Assembly (NCBI GenBank): GCA_947589365.1 | Contig: CANQAJ010000010.1 | Coordinates: 1 to 39,576, forward strand | Reading direction: 5' to 3' | DNA from: an uncultured Clostridia bacterium | Lineage (GTDB): Bacteria > Bacillota > Clostridia > Oscillospirales > Acutalibacteraceae | DNA: 39,576 nucleotides | Shown here: positions 25,181 through 33,641 of the stretch, one piece after another | Numbering within the stretch: position 1 is the stretch's first letter | How the letters are laid out: every line of letters starts with the position of its first letter | The notes under the pieces: generated by a model | Seen by the model: only the letters and a program-made list of their open reading frames with translations | The model's database searches: none | Told to the model about the DNA's origin: nothing | Translations under genes and position numbers: made by a program

Positions 25181-26233
25181 GTGGACGAAAGAATTTTACG
25201 GATGAAAGAGGAATTTTGTGGGGAGCTTTCGGGTATAACGGAGCTTTCCGAGCTTGATAGGCTGAGGGTGGCTTATCTCGGGAAAAAGGGAAGTATCACG
25301 GCTCTTCTTAAGGGTATGAAGGATCTTTCCCCGGAGGAAAAAAAGGCGTTTGGTGCAGATGTCAATATGCTTAAGGAATTTGCCGCAGAACAAATTGAGA
25401 AAAAAACGGAAGTTCTGCGTAAGAAGCAGATTGAGGAAGAAATTGCAGCTATGCCCACATTCGATATAACCGCTCCTGCTGCCGATAATTCGGGATCATA
25501 TCACCCGATAACGCTTGTTCAAAGACAATGTGAGGCTGTTTTTAAATCAATGGGCTTTACGGTTGAGGATTATTCCGAGGTGGTAACGGATTATGAGTGT
25601 TTTGAGGCGGTAAATATTCCAAAGGATCACCCGGCAAGAGATATGCAGGATACCTATTATCTTGAAAACGGTCAGCTTCTTAAATCACAGACCTCAGCCG
25701 CACAAAATGCAATACTCAGAAAATACGGTCTCGGTCTTATAAATAACGGAGTGCCGATAAAGGCAATATTCCCCGGACGATGCTTCAGAAATGAGGCAAC
25801 GGACGCCTGCCATGAAAATACCTTTTTCCAGATGGAGGGTATGATGGTAGATAAGAATATATCAATTTCAAATCTTATCTACTTTATGAAGACAATGCTT
25901 TCCGAGGTATTCAGAAAGGATATAAGAGTGCGGCTTCGTCCCGGATTTTTCCCATTTGTGGAACCGGGTTTTGAGCTTGATATAAGCTGCCTGATATGCG
26001 GCGGTGACGGATGTCCGTCATGTAAGCACAGCGGCTGGCTGGAACTTTGTCCGTGCGGTATGATACATCCTAATGTTCTTCGTGAGGGAGGAATAGATCC
26101 CGATGAATATACAGGCTTTGCATTCGGTCTTGGTCTGACAAGACTTGCAATGATGAAATACGGTATAAAGGATATTCGTGACCTTAACAGCGGAAGTCTT
26201 AAGGTGCTGTCACAGTTCAGAGATGACGATTAA
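25181..26233 (+). CDS. pheS: Phenylalanyl-tRNA synthetase alpha subunit
   Basis: A 350-residue class II synthetase subunit that charges tRNA-Phe as an alpha2-beta2 enzyme. The N-terminal coiled coil spans about 1-85. The catalytic core has SYHPITLVQRQ (motif 1 region), GRCFRNEATDACHENTFFQMEGMMVD (motif 2) and GFAFGLGLTRLAMMKYGI (motif 3), with RPGFFPFVEPGFELDI for amino-acid binding. A Cys cluster CLICGGDGCPSCKHSGW lies before motif 3, as in Clostridia. The GTG start has GGAGG 8 nt upstream and lies 28 bp after the T-box terminator. pheT follows 31 bp later. Confidence 0.97.
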   Translation: MDERILRMKEEFCGELSGITELSELDRLRVAYLGKKGSITALLKGMKDLSPEEKKAFGADVNMLKEFAAEQIEKKTEVLRKKQIEEEIAAMPTFDITAPAADNSGSYHPITLVQRQCEAVFKSMGFTVEDYSEVVTDYECFEAVNIPKDHPARDMQDTYYLENGQLLKSQTSAAQNAILRKYGLGLINNGVPIKAIFPGRCFRNEATDACHENTFFQMEGMMVDKNISISNLIYFMKTMLSEVFRKDIRVRLRPGFFPFVEPGFELDISCLICGGDGCPSCKHSGWLELCPCGMIHPNVLREGGIDPDEYTGFAFGLGLTRLAMMKYGIKDIRDLNSGSLKVLSQFRDDD

Positions 26234-26264
26234 AAGATAAAAAAATTTGACAGGGAGATATAAT

Positions 26265-28637
26265 ATGTTTTTATCAATGAATTGGATCTGCGATTTTGTG
26301 GATCTTGAAGGACTCGATAAGGTTGATCTTATCCACAAATTTTCTCTTTCTACCGCAGAGGTGGAAAATGAAATATTTTACAAAGGTTCGGATATCAGCG
26401 GAATAGTTGTTGCTGAAATAAAATCCGTTGAGGCACATCCTGAATCAAAAAAGCTTCACCTTCTTAAAGTTGATACAGGAGAGGGAGAGCTTACGGACGT
26501 TGTATGCGGTGCAAAAAATGTGCGTGTCGGAATGAAAACGGCATTCGCAAAAATCGGTGCAAAAATAGGAGATATTACCATAGCACCGAGAAAGCTTGCC
26601 GGCTATACATCAAACGGTATGTGCTGCGGAGAATCGGAAATAGGTTTATCGGATGATAATTCGGGCATAATGGAAATAACGGATGATGTTCCTAACGGTA
26701 CGGATATCAAAACAATATATGATGTTGACGATATAATTTTTGAGGTTGACAATAAATCTCTCACAAATCGTCCCGATCTTTGGGGACATTACGGAATAGC
26801 AAGAGAATTTGCCGCTCTTGCGGGCAGACCGCTTAAAACTCCGGAGACGGATGACCTTACGGTATATTCCGATCTGCCGGGCGTTGACCTCAAGGTTGAG
26901 GATAAGCTCTGCAAAAGATACAGCAGCATAAAGGTGGAGAATATCAAAAGAAACATCAGTCCGGTTAATATAAGAATACGCCTGTACTATTGCGGAATGA
27001 GGGCGATAAATTTCCTTGCCGACCTCACAAACTATATCATGCTTGAAATGGGTCAGCCCATGCACGCATTTGATGCACGCAAGGTGGAGCAAATCAGGGT
27101 AAAACGCTTCGATAAGAAATTTACTTTCCGGACCCTTGACGGTGTCGAAAGAAATATTGATGAAAATACACTTATGATATGCAACGGAGATACACCTGTT
27201 GCGATAGCAGGTATCATGGGCGGTCTTGACAGCGAGATAGTTGAGGATACAACTACACTTGCACTTGAATCCGCAAATTTTGATGCCGCAAGCATAAGAA
27301 AATCCACGGTAAGGCTTTCGCACAGAACAGATGCTTCCATGCGTTACGAAAAGAGCCTTGATCCTGAAATGACAGTACCGGCAATAGGACGTTTTCTGTA
27401 TCTCCTTAAAAAATATGACAGCGGGGTAAAGGTGGTTTCTTCGCTCACTGATGAGTATGTTGAGAAATTTTCTCCTGTTGTGCTGAATTTTAATCAGTCA
27501 TTTGTTGACAGATATACAGGTATAAAAATTGACGGAGAAACTATTGTGAAAACCCTTACCGGTCTTGGCTTTGGTGTAAAGCGTGATGGTGACAGCTTTA
27601 CGGTTGATGTTCCGTCATGGAGAGTTACAAAGGATGTAACTATGAATGCGGATATTATAGAGGAAATCACAAGAATATACGGATATGATAATTTTGAAGT
27701 AAATACAGCACTTTCTCCCCTTTACCCGATAAGAGAGGACGAGATAAAGACGGATGAGGAAAAAATTAAGGATATTCTTGTAAAGCGTTTCAGTTTGCAT
27801 GAGGTACATTCATATGTCTGGGCATATTGTGACGAGCAAAGGTCAATAGGTATTCCTGTGGAGAAAAATGTAAGACTTGCAAATGCGACAAACCCGAATA
27901 TCGAAACACTGAGAAATTCCATGATACCCACACAACTTTGTCAGGTTAAGTCGAATGTATCGTATTCACCCGAGTTCGGTATATTTGAGATAGGCAGAGT
28001 TGTAAACGGTCTTGATGAGAATAATTTGTGTATAGAGAATAAGAATCTCGGTATTACACTATACAGCAAGCAGACGGAGCTTAAAACACTTTATTTCAGA
28101 CTTCGTGATATCCTTGTTGAGCTTGCAAGAGATATAAAGCACTTTGAGCTTGAGTTTGTCAAGACGGAACCGACACACACTTATGAGCATCCGGTAAATC
28201 TCAACAGGGTTATACTCGGAGGTATTGATATAGGTATTATAGGAACGGTGTACCCGACCGTGGGAAAGAATATAGACAAGAAGGGCAATATAGTATTTGC
28301 GGAGATTGACGTAAATAAATTTGCCGCTGCCGATACAAAGCCTATTGAATATGATGAGCCTTCAAAATATCCGACAATGGATTATGACCTCAGCCTCGAT
28401 ATGCCGAAGGAAATGCTTTTTGCGGAGCTTACCCGCTGCTGGAAATCGGACGACAGCGGATTAATCAAAAACGTGAGCGTTGTTGATACCTATGATACGG
28501 AGGAAATTCACAGAATTACCGTTCGTTTTGAATTTTCCTCAAACGAAAGAACCCTGTCATCAGCCGAGGTTCAAAAGGTGATTGACAGTATAACGAATAA
28601 GCTTGCCGATATAAATGTTACTATAAAAACTGCATAA
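26265..28637 (+). CDS. pheT: Phenylalanyl-tRNA synthetase beta subunit
   Basis: A 790-residue full-length beta subunit. The N-terminal EMAP/tRNA-binding domain (about 40-150) contains ESKKLHLLKVDTGEG and VVCGAKNVRVGMKTAFA. The B3/B4 editing region includes NYIMLEMGQPMHAFDA and GGLDSEIVEDTTTLALESANFD, and B5 and the catalytic-like core follow, ending with the anticodon-binding FDX-ACB domain (last 90 residues, YPTMDYDLSLDMP...TVRFEFSSNERTLSSAEV). ATG 26265 has GGGAG upstream; an in-frame TTG at 26247 has none. It is co-transcribed with pheS under the T-box. Confidence 0.97.
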   Translation: MFLSMNWICDFVDLEGLDKVDLIHKFSLSTAEVENEIFYKGSDISGIVVAEIKSVEAHPESKKLHLLKVDTGEGELTDVVCGAKNVRVGMKTAFAKIGAKIGDITIAPRKLAGYTSNGMCCGESEIGLSDDNSGIMEITDDVPNGTDIKTIYDVDDIIFEVDNKSLTNRPDLWGHYGIAREFAALAGRPLKTPETDDLTVYSDLPGVDLKVEDKLCKRYSSIKVENIKRNISPVNIRIRLYYCGMRAINFLADLTNYIMLEMGQPMHAFDARKVEQIRVKRFDKKFTFRTLDGVERNIDENTLMICNGDTPVAIAGIMGGLDSEIVEDTTTLALESANFDAASIRKSTVRLSHRTDASMRYEKSLDPEMTVPAIGRFLYLLKKYDSGVKVVSSLTDEYVEKFSPVVLNFNQSFVDRYTGIKIDGETIVKTLTGLGFGVKRDGDSFTVDVPSWRVTKDVTMNADIIEEITRIYGYDNFEVNTALSPLYPIREDEIKTDEEKIKDILVKRFSLHEVHSYVWAYCDEQRSIGIPVEKNVRLANATNPNIETLRNSMIPTQLCQVKSNVSYSPEFGIFEIGRVVNGLDENNLCIENKNLGITLYSKQTELKTLYFRLRDILVELARDIKHFELEFVKTEPTHTYEHPVNLNRVILGGIDIGIIGTVYPTVGKNIDKKGNIVFAEIDVNKFAAADTKPIEYDEPSKYPTMDYDLSLDMPKEMLFAELTRCWKSDDSGLIKNVSVVDTYDTEEIHRITVRFEFSSNERTLSSAEVQKVIDSITNKLADINVTIKTA

Positions 28638-28704
28638 CGATTTATAATATAAATAACACAAAAATGCTTTTTTTAGATAAAAGCAAAAAAATAATCGGTT
28701 TGTA

Positions 28705-28733
28705 TTGTATTTCGCTCGGATATGTGTTAGAAT
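28705..28733 (+). promoter_or_regulatory. Promoter of ireB
   Basis: TAGAAT (28728-28733) with a TGT extension (28725-28727) and TTGTAT at 28705-28710, with a 17-bp spacer. It lies 24 bp before the start codon. Confidence 0.6.
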
Positions 28734-28757
28734 AAAATAAATGCGGAGGTGATATGG

Positions 28758-29015
28758 ATGCGTAGTGACGCAACAGATAAGACAATAGTATTTTCGATTT
28801 CGGATAACCGTGACGAGTCCGTGAAGGCTATTTTGACAACGGTGTATAATGCTCTCAGGGAAAAAGGTTATAATCCGGTTAATCAGATTGTGGGTTATAT
28901 TCTTTCTGAGGATCCGACCTATATCACCACCCATAACAATGCACGCAACCTTATCAGAAGAATCGACAGGGATGATCTTCTGGAAATTCTGTTAAAGAAT
29001 TACCTTAATATCTGA
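28758..29015 (+). CDS. ireB: IreB-family (UPF0297) regulatory phosphoprotein
   Basis: An 85-residue protein with the family core [62 protein letters not shown], essentially collinear with the family. In Enterococcus, IreB is phosphorylated by the PASTA kinase IreK and lowers cephalosporin resistance, so it is tied to cell-wall homeostasis. The N-terminal Ser/Thr residues ([11 protein letters not shown]) are candidate phosphosites. ATG 28758 follows GGAGGTGAT; an upstream ATG at 28754 is out of frame and a GTG at 28749 lies inside the RBS. No PASTA kinase is in this window. Confidence 0.93.
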   Translation: MRSDATDKTIVFSISDNRDESVKAILTTVYNALREKGYNPVNQIVGYILSEDPTYITTHNNARNLIRRIDRDDLLEILLKNYLNI

Positions 29016-29067
29016 TGCGTGCAGATATGACCGGTATTTACGGGAAAGAAAGAACGGGGGTCTGATT

Positions 29068-29394
29068 ATGGCGGAGACTAAGACGCGTTTCCCTATGTAT
29101 AAGGGAAAGCCGCTTGTAAGGAGCGGAGATCTTCTCTATTACGGAGATATGAGAGACAACTATGTTGTCAGAATGCAGATAAAATCGAAAAAAGAGATAG
29201 AGCCTATCAACGTGGTGGAAAACAGCACAATGCAGAACATGAAAATTGCCGATAAGGTTTATGTGCAGCTTCTCAACACGGATATCAATGTAAGCCCACA
29301 GAAAGCGATAGCAAAGACGGGTGAACAGCCCGATTTGTTTTCAGCCTTAGATATAGGGTATGTGTGGCTTCAGCAGGCTCTCAGAGAAAACTGA
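29068..29394 (+). CDS. Conserved-looking small protein of unknown function (108 residues)
   Basis: A soluble, mixed alpha/beta composition: MAETKTRFPMYKGKPLVRSG, then strands DLLYYGDMRDNYVVRMQIKSKKE, a polar middle and an amphipathic C-terminus (LFSALDIGYVWLQQALREN). No TM segment, cysteine or catalytic motif. An RBS (AACGGGGGTC) precedes the ATG, and it follows ireB by 52 bp with no terminator between, so co-transcription is likely. Codon use matches its neighbours. I do not recognise the family. Confidence 0.75.
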   Translation: MAETKTRFPMYKGKPLVRSGDLLYYGDMRDNYVVRMQIKSKKEIEPINVVENSTMQNMKIADKVYVQLLNTDINVSPQKAIAKTGEQPDLFSALDIGYVWLQQALREN

Positions 29395-29419
29395 TTATCT
29401 TTATTCCGGTGGCGGCGGC

Positions 29420-30350
29420 GTGCCGGTGCCGTGCCGGCACAGTCAATCCGTAATTATTTTACTCAGGCAAATCAGTCTATAGCTCGACCACAAGTTTACT
29501 CGATGAACAAGCGGCGTGCCGCCGCTGTCAGTTCGTAATTAGTTTTCTCAGGCGAATTAATCTATGGCTCGACCATTAATTTATGTGATGAACAACAGAT
29601 GAGTATGTCATTTGTAGTTGTGGGGGCTGTCGCAGTAAGAAAAGCGGCAGCCCAAAAAATATGCAAAAATGTAAGGTGCTGCCGCACTGCGTTTTTTTAC
29701 GCTTGTGCGGCAGCACCTTTAATATACCTGCGGCGGCGTGCCGCCGCTGTCAATCCGTAATTATTTTACTCAGGCGAATTAGTCTATAGCTCGACCATAA
29801 ATTTACTCGATGAACAAGTGATGAGTTTGTCATTTGCAGCGTGCCGCCGCCGTCAGTTCGTAATTAGTTTTCTCAGGCGAATCAGTCTATAGCTCGACCA
29901 TTAATTTACTCGATGAACAAGTGATGAGTTTGTCATTTGTAGTTGCGGAGCGGCGGCGTGCCGCCGCTCTCGACACTCTCTACCGCACACCGTCAGGCAA
30001 ACTACCTATCGCGGAAACGGACTCCTCTCAATTATAAACAAAGCGAACGTAGTGAGCGACCCTGCGAACATGACAGCGGGGGCACCCCGCCGGCGGCGTG
30101 CCGCCGCCGTCAGTTCGTAATTAGTTTTCTCAGGCAAATCAGTCTATAGCTCGACCATTAATTTACTCGATGAACAAGTGATGAGTTTGTCATTTGTAGT
30201 TGCGGAGCGGCGGTGTGCCGCCGCTCTCGACACTCTCTACCGCACACCGACAGGCAAACTAATTATCGCGGAAACAGACTCCCCTCCACAAAAAAAGAAG
30301 CGAACGCAAGTGAGCGACCCCGCGAATTGCCCGCGGGGGCTCCCCGCCGG
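29420..30350 (+). repeat. Array of a composite intergenic repeat: five A modules, two B modules, GC hairpin joints
   Basis: Non-coding. Module A (about 70-98 bp) begins GTCA(A/G)T(C/T)CGTAATTA, passes CTCAGGC, CTATAGCTCGACCA and TCGATGAACAA and ends GTCATTTGTAGTT. Copies start at 29442 (truncated at 29510), 29527, 29749, 29852 and 30109. Module B (about 93 bp) begins CTCTCGACACTCTCTACCGC, passes CAGGCAAACTA and CGCGGAAAC, and ends AGCGAACG..AGTGAGCGACC: copies at 29968-30061 and 30224-30319. A4-B1 (29852-30108) and A5-B2 (30109-30350) are a tandem pair of about 250 bp. Modules are joined by GC hairpins such as GCGGCGGC/GCCGCCGC. Short open frames inside (for example 29943-30149) are repeat-derived and not genes. 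Confidence 0.93.
29621..29720. repeat. Two-hairpin insert between A modules 2 and 3
   Basis: Hairpin 1: GGGCTGTCGC (29624-29633) with GCGGCAGCCC (29644-29653), one wobble pair. Hairpin 2: a perfect 15-bp stem, 29673-29687 (ending GCTGCCGCAC) with 29705-29719 (starting GTGCGGCAGC), with an inner GCGT/ACGC stem. It breaks the spacing of the A modules (222 bp instead of 85-103) and may be a different small mobile or structural element. Confidence 0.75.
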
Positions 30351-30352
30351 CA

Positions 30353-30381
30353 TTGATTTTGGTGGGGGGATGTGTTATGAT
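30353..30381 (+). promoter_or_regulatory. Promoter of aroK
   Basis: TTGATT (30353-30358), a 17-bp spacer and TATGAT (30376-30381) with a TGT extension. It begins directly after the repeat array. Confidence 0.65.
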
Positions 30382-30419
30382 ATTTGTATGTTTGTAAAGA
30401 GTGAAAGGGATGGATGGGT

Positions 30420-30932
30420 ATGAAAAATATAATTCTTGTGGGAATGCCGGGCTGCGGCAAAAGTACGGTCGGTGTGGTATTGGCAAAGGCTATGGGCTAC
30501 CGCTTTGTGGATAGCGATCTTCTGATACAGGAAACGGACGGCAGACTTCTTTGTGAAATAATAGAACAGGAGGGCGTCGACGGATTTAATGCAATAGAGG
30601 ACAGAATTAACAGTCGGATTATAGCAGACCGTACGGTTATAGCAACAGGCGGCAGCGTTGTCTACGGTAAAAACGCAATGGAACATTTTAAACAGATAGG
30701 AGTAATTGTATATATACGATTGCCATATAATGAGATAAAAAGACGTCTTGGGGATCTTACAAAAAGAGGAGTTTCTATGAAAAAAGGACAGACACTTAGG
30801 GAACTCTACAATGAGAGAGTACCGCTGTATGAAAAGTATGCGGATATAATTGTTGACGAAAAGGGACATGGAATTTCCGATACGGCTTTGGAAATAAAAG
30901 AAAGAGCGAAAATTCATTTTGCTATGAAATGA
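30420..30932 (+). CDS. aroK: Shikimate kinase
   Basis: A 170-residue P-loop kinase that phosphorylates shikimate at the 3-position, step five of chorismate synthesis. Walker A is GMPGCGKS (8-15); FVDSDLLIQ holds the shikimate-binding Asp; EDRINSR corresponds to the substrate Arg region; IATGGSVV is the Gly-Gly motif; the lid contains RGVSMKKGQTLRELYNERVPLYEKYADIIVD with the conserved R-x-P-x-Y pattern. ATG 30420 has AAAGGGA 9 nt upstream; ATG 30414 would be only 3 nt from it. No other aro gene is nearby. It overlaps the next gene by 4 bp (ATGA). Confidence 0.9.
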   Translation: MKNIILVGMPGCGKSTVGVVLAKAMGYRFVDSDLLIQETDGRLLCEIIEQEGVDGFNAIEDRINSRIIADRTVIATGGSVVYGKNAMEHFKQIGVIVYIRLPYNEIKRRLGDLTKRGVSMKKGQTLRELYNERVPLYEKYADIIVDEKGHGISDTALEIKERAKIHFAMK

Positions 30933-31720
30933 CGGTGAAAAAAATGATAAGCGGAAAAAATAACCGATTTATAAAAGAAATAACAAAACTTATGTCAAGT
31001 GCAAAGGAACGCAGACAAAAGGGACTTTTTGCTGCCGAGGGTATACGCCTTTGCAGGGATGCCCTTCAGTCGGGTGCGGACATAGTAAATTTTCTGTATA
31101 CCGCAGAAGCAGCAGAAAAATATAAACAGGATTTCGAGGGGATAATATCGGCGGCAGATGACAGCTGTGAAGTAAGCCGTGAGGTTTTTGACAGAATAGC
31201 CGATACCGGAACGCCACAGGGTTTTATGTGTATAATAAAATCAGAACTAAGGACAAAAATGAAGGAGATTGAAAAGGGAAAAAAATATACGGCTCTCGAA
31301 AATATACAGGATCCGACAAACCTTGGTACTATACTAAGGACAGCTGAGGCACTGGGGAGCGACGGAGTGGTACTTTCCTCCGGCTGCTGCGATATTTTTT
31401 CTCCGAAAGTAGTAAGGGGAAGCATGGGTGCGATTTTTCGTTTGCCGTTTATGCTTGTTGATGATATGACCGAGTTTGTATATGATATGAAAGACAGGGG
31501 TATATGTACCTATGCATCAACACCGCATGAGGCTGAAAATATAGAGGATATGGATTTTTCAGGCGGGGGAATAATGCTGATAGGAAACGAGGGCAACGGA
31601 CTTAAAAAGGAAACGGCAGATGCCTGTCGGAGTCGGGTCAGAATAGAAATGAAGGGCAGAGCGGAATCACTTAATGCTTCTGCCGCTGCTGCGATTTTAT
31701 TGTATAAATTCAATTTATAA
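30929..31720 (+). CDS. SpoU/TrmH-family RNA 2'-O-methyltransferase (RlmB-like)
   Basis: A 263-residue SPOUT enzyme. The N-terminal substrate-binding domain (about 1-95) begins ISGKNNRFIKEITKLMSSAKERRQKGLFAAEGIRLCRDAL, typical of 23S rRNA methylases. The knotted SAM domain has motif 1 NIQDPTNLGTILRTAEALG, motif 2 IMLIGNEGNGL and motif 3 RIEMKGRAESLNASAAAAILLYK, all intact. It probably methylates ribose in rRNA or tRNA using S-adenosylmethionine; the exact target is unknown. Its ATG overlaps the aroK stop, so translation is coupled. Confidence 0.9.
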   Translation: MTVKKMISGKNNRFIKEITKLMSSAKERRQKGLFAAEGIRLCRDALQSGADIVNFLYTAEAAEKYKQDFEGIISAADDSCEVSREVFDRIADTGTPQGFMCIIKSELRTKMKEIEKGKKYTALENIQDPTNLGTILRTAEALGSDGVVLSSGCCDIFSPKVVRGSMGAIFRLPFMLVDDMTEFVYDMKDRGICTYASTPHEAENIEDMDFSGGGIMLIGNEGNGLKKETADACRSRVRIEMKGRAESLNASAAAAILLYKFNL

Positions 31721-31763
31721 AGATATTATAGACGAATAAGCTGTAATAAGGAGGTGCATATTT

Positions 31764-33623
31764 ATGCAGGAGAATAAATTAAAATATTGGATATGGCTTC
31801 AATGCTGTTTCGGTGTTGATAATAAAAAGCTGCGTACAGTGACGGAATTTTTTGGTGATGCGGAAAACATTTATAATGCAAATGAAAAGGACTATAATAT
31901 GATGGGAATGTTTTCTAAAACCGAAATGGCGAAGCTGTGTGATAAAAGACTCGATTATCCGGAAAAAACCATAGACTTATGTGCAAAGCATGGGTATAGG
32001 ATAATACCGTATACAAGTGAGAGTTATCCGAAGAGACTTTCGGAGATAGGCACACCGCCTGTTGTTTTATATGTTCTTGGAGTTCTGCCGCCGGAGGAAG
32101 AATTTTATGTGGGGATGGTAGGAACGAGAAATGCAGGAGAAACAGGAACCTCACTTGCGTATAATTTCGGATATGATCTTGCAAAAAATAATGCTGTCAC
32201 GGTAAGCGGAGGAGCGTACGGTGTTGATATTTATTCGCACAGAGGGACAGTGGATGCGGGAGGACGTACTGTTTGTGTTATCGGCTGCGGAATTGATATG
32301 CTCGGCGGAGGAATGGCTGATTACATTCTTTCGGAGATACCGAAAAGAGGAGCGATAGTGTCGGAATATCCTCCGGGGTATCCGGCAACGAAATTTACAT
32401 TTCCGATGAGGGACAGGATAATATCCGGTATGTCGGACTGTACCGTTGTTGTAAGAGCAGGACTCGGAAGCGGGGCACTCATTACCGTTAAGTATGCTAT
32501 AGAACAAAGGCGTAAAATTTTCGCCGTACCCGGGGATGCGGCTCATGCCAATGCGGCGGGAGTAAATATTCTCATAAGAAACGGATTTTCCCCTGCATTG
32601 GGATATAATGATATTCTCGATTGGTACAGGGGCAGGAATGAAAATAACGGTAGTGACAATCCTAATCCGCCGGTTGAAACAAAGCTTTTGCGGACGCTTG
32701 CGGTAAAGGCGGACGGTCTTGATTTACATACAGATGAAAAGCGTATGCTGAATGTTCCGATGGGATATCAGATTATGACTGCTCTTTGCAAAAACGGTAT
32801 GTATTATTGCGAACCGTCGGGGGAACAACTGAAACTGTCCGGGCAGGAGAAAAATGAAAATACACCGCCCGAATCGGATAAGGAACATCAGACGGAGGAA
32901 ATAACGGGAAATACAGAGCCTGACGAGGAACTGTCCGAGGAGGAGAGAAAAGCAAGGGAGAGGGAAGCCGATATCAGATATATGGATGAGATGTGGCAGC
33001 GGCAGATAGCAGGCGAGCCTGAGCCGCCCTCAAGTCCCGCTTCAAGGGTCGGGGGACTTATGGACAGTGATTATCGGAAAAGGGCAATTGAATTAAGGAG
33101 AATTATAAAGAAGTATGATCTTGATGTAGGACTTGATTATAATATCGGAAACAGAGTTGCACAGAGAGCATTGGAAGGAATGGATTCCGAATTTGTAAGA
33201 GCGGAGCTTCTCAAGGCAAGCGATGAAATGCGGCCGTATGTTCTTAAGGCACTTGAGGTGGTTGAGGCAAGAGAAAGAGCCGAGTCGGAAAAACATGAGG
33301 AAGTAAAACCCGCCGATGTGGAGGTAGGGCGAAAAAACAGAAAAAGAGATAATATGGGTAAGTCGGATAAAAAAACGGCTCCGAAAAAGGCAAAAGAGAG
33401 CAAAAGCGGCAAAAAAGAAGAAAAAAATAATAAAATTTCATCGGAGGAGTTGACAGAAAATGCTTCTACGGTGTATTATACAATTTCAGATACACCTATT
33501 CATGTAAATGAGATCAAAAGTAAGACAGGTCTTGAAATAGGTGCGGCCCTTGCAGCACTTACCGAGCTTCAGATTTGCGGGTTGATAAGGAAGCTGCCGG
33601 GCGGACGATATGTAAGAAATTAA
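31764..33623 (+). CDS. dprA: DNA-processing protein DprA with a large charged insertion
   Basis: A 619-residue protein, far longer than the usual 290-380 of DprA. The N-terminal SAM-like helices span about 1-80. The Rossmann-like core (about 85-290) has VGMVGTRNAGETG, SGGAYGVDIYSHRGTVDAGG, FTFPMRDRIISGMSDCTVVV and KIFAVPGDAAHANAAGVNILI. The C-terminal DprA winged helix (about 565-619) is TPIHVNEIKSKTGLEIGAALAALTELQICGLI. Between them lie about 270 residues of low-complexity Glu/Lys/Arg-rich sequence with a helical stretch (SDYRKRAIELRRIIKKYDLD). DprA binds ssDNA and loads RecA in transformation. A strong RBS (AAGGAGGTG) precedes it; topA follows after 18 bp. Confidence 0.9.
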   Translation: MQENKLKYWIWLQCCFGVDNKKLRTVTEFFGDAENIYNANEKDYNMMGMFSKTEMAKLCDKRLDYPEKTIDLCAKHGYRIIPYTSESYPKRLSEIGTPPVVLYVLGVLPPEEEFYVGMVGTRNAGETGTSLAYNFGYDLAKNNAVTVSGGAYGVDIYSHRGTVDAGGRTVCVIGCGIDMLGGGMADYILSEIPKRGAIVSEYPPGYPATKFTFPMRDRIISGMSDCTVVVRAGLGSGALITVKYAIEQRRKIFAVPGDAAHANAAGVNILIRNGFSPALGYNDILDWYRGRNENNGSDNPNPPVETKLLRTLAVKADGLDLHTDEKRMLNVPMGYQIMTALCKNGMYYCEPSGEQLKLSGQEKNENTPPESDKEHQTEEITGNTEPDEELSEEERKAREREADIRYMDEMWQRQIAGEPEPPSSPASRVGGLMDSDYRKRAIELRRIIKKYDLDVGLDYNIGNRVAQRALEGMDSEFVRAELLKASDEMRPYVLKALEVVEARERAESEKHEEVKPADVEVGRKNRKRDNMGKSDKKTAPKKAKESKSGKKEEKNNKISSEELTENASTVYYTISDTPIHVNEIKSKTGLEIGAALAALTELQICGLIRKLPGGRYVRN

Positions 33624-33641
33624 TTATTCGGAGGAAATATA

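Noticed and set aside
28655..28690. Hairpin TGCTTTT/AAAAGCA after pheT as a terminator
   Set aside because: The stem is almost all A-T with one G-C region and is followed by A rather than T on the plus strand.
29943..30423. Open frames at 29943-30149 and 30178-30423, similar to each other
   Set aside because: Their similarity comes from the tandem A-B repeat; neither has an RBS, and the frames cross GC hairpins.
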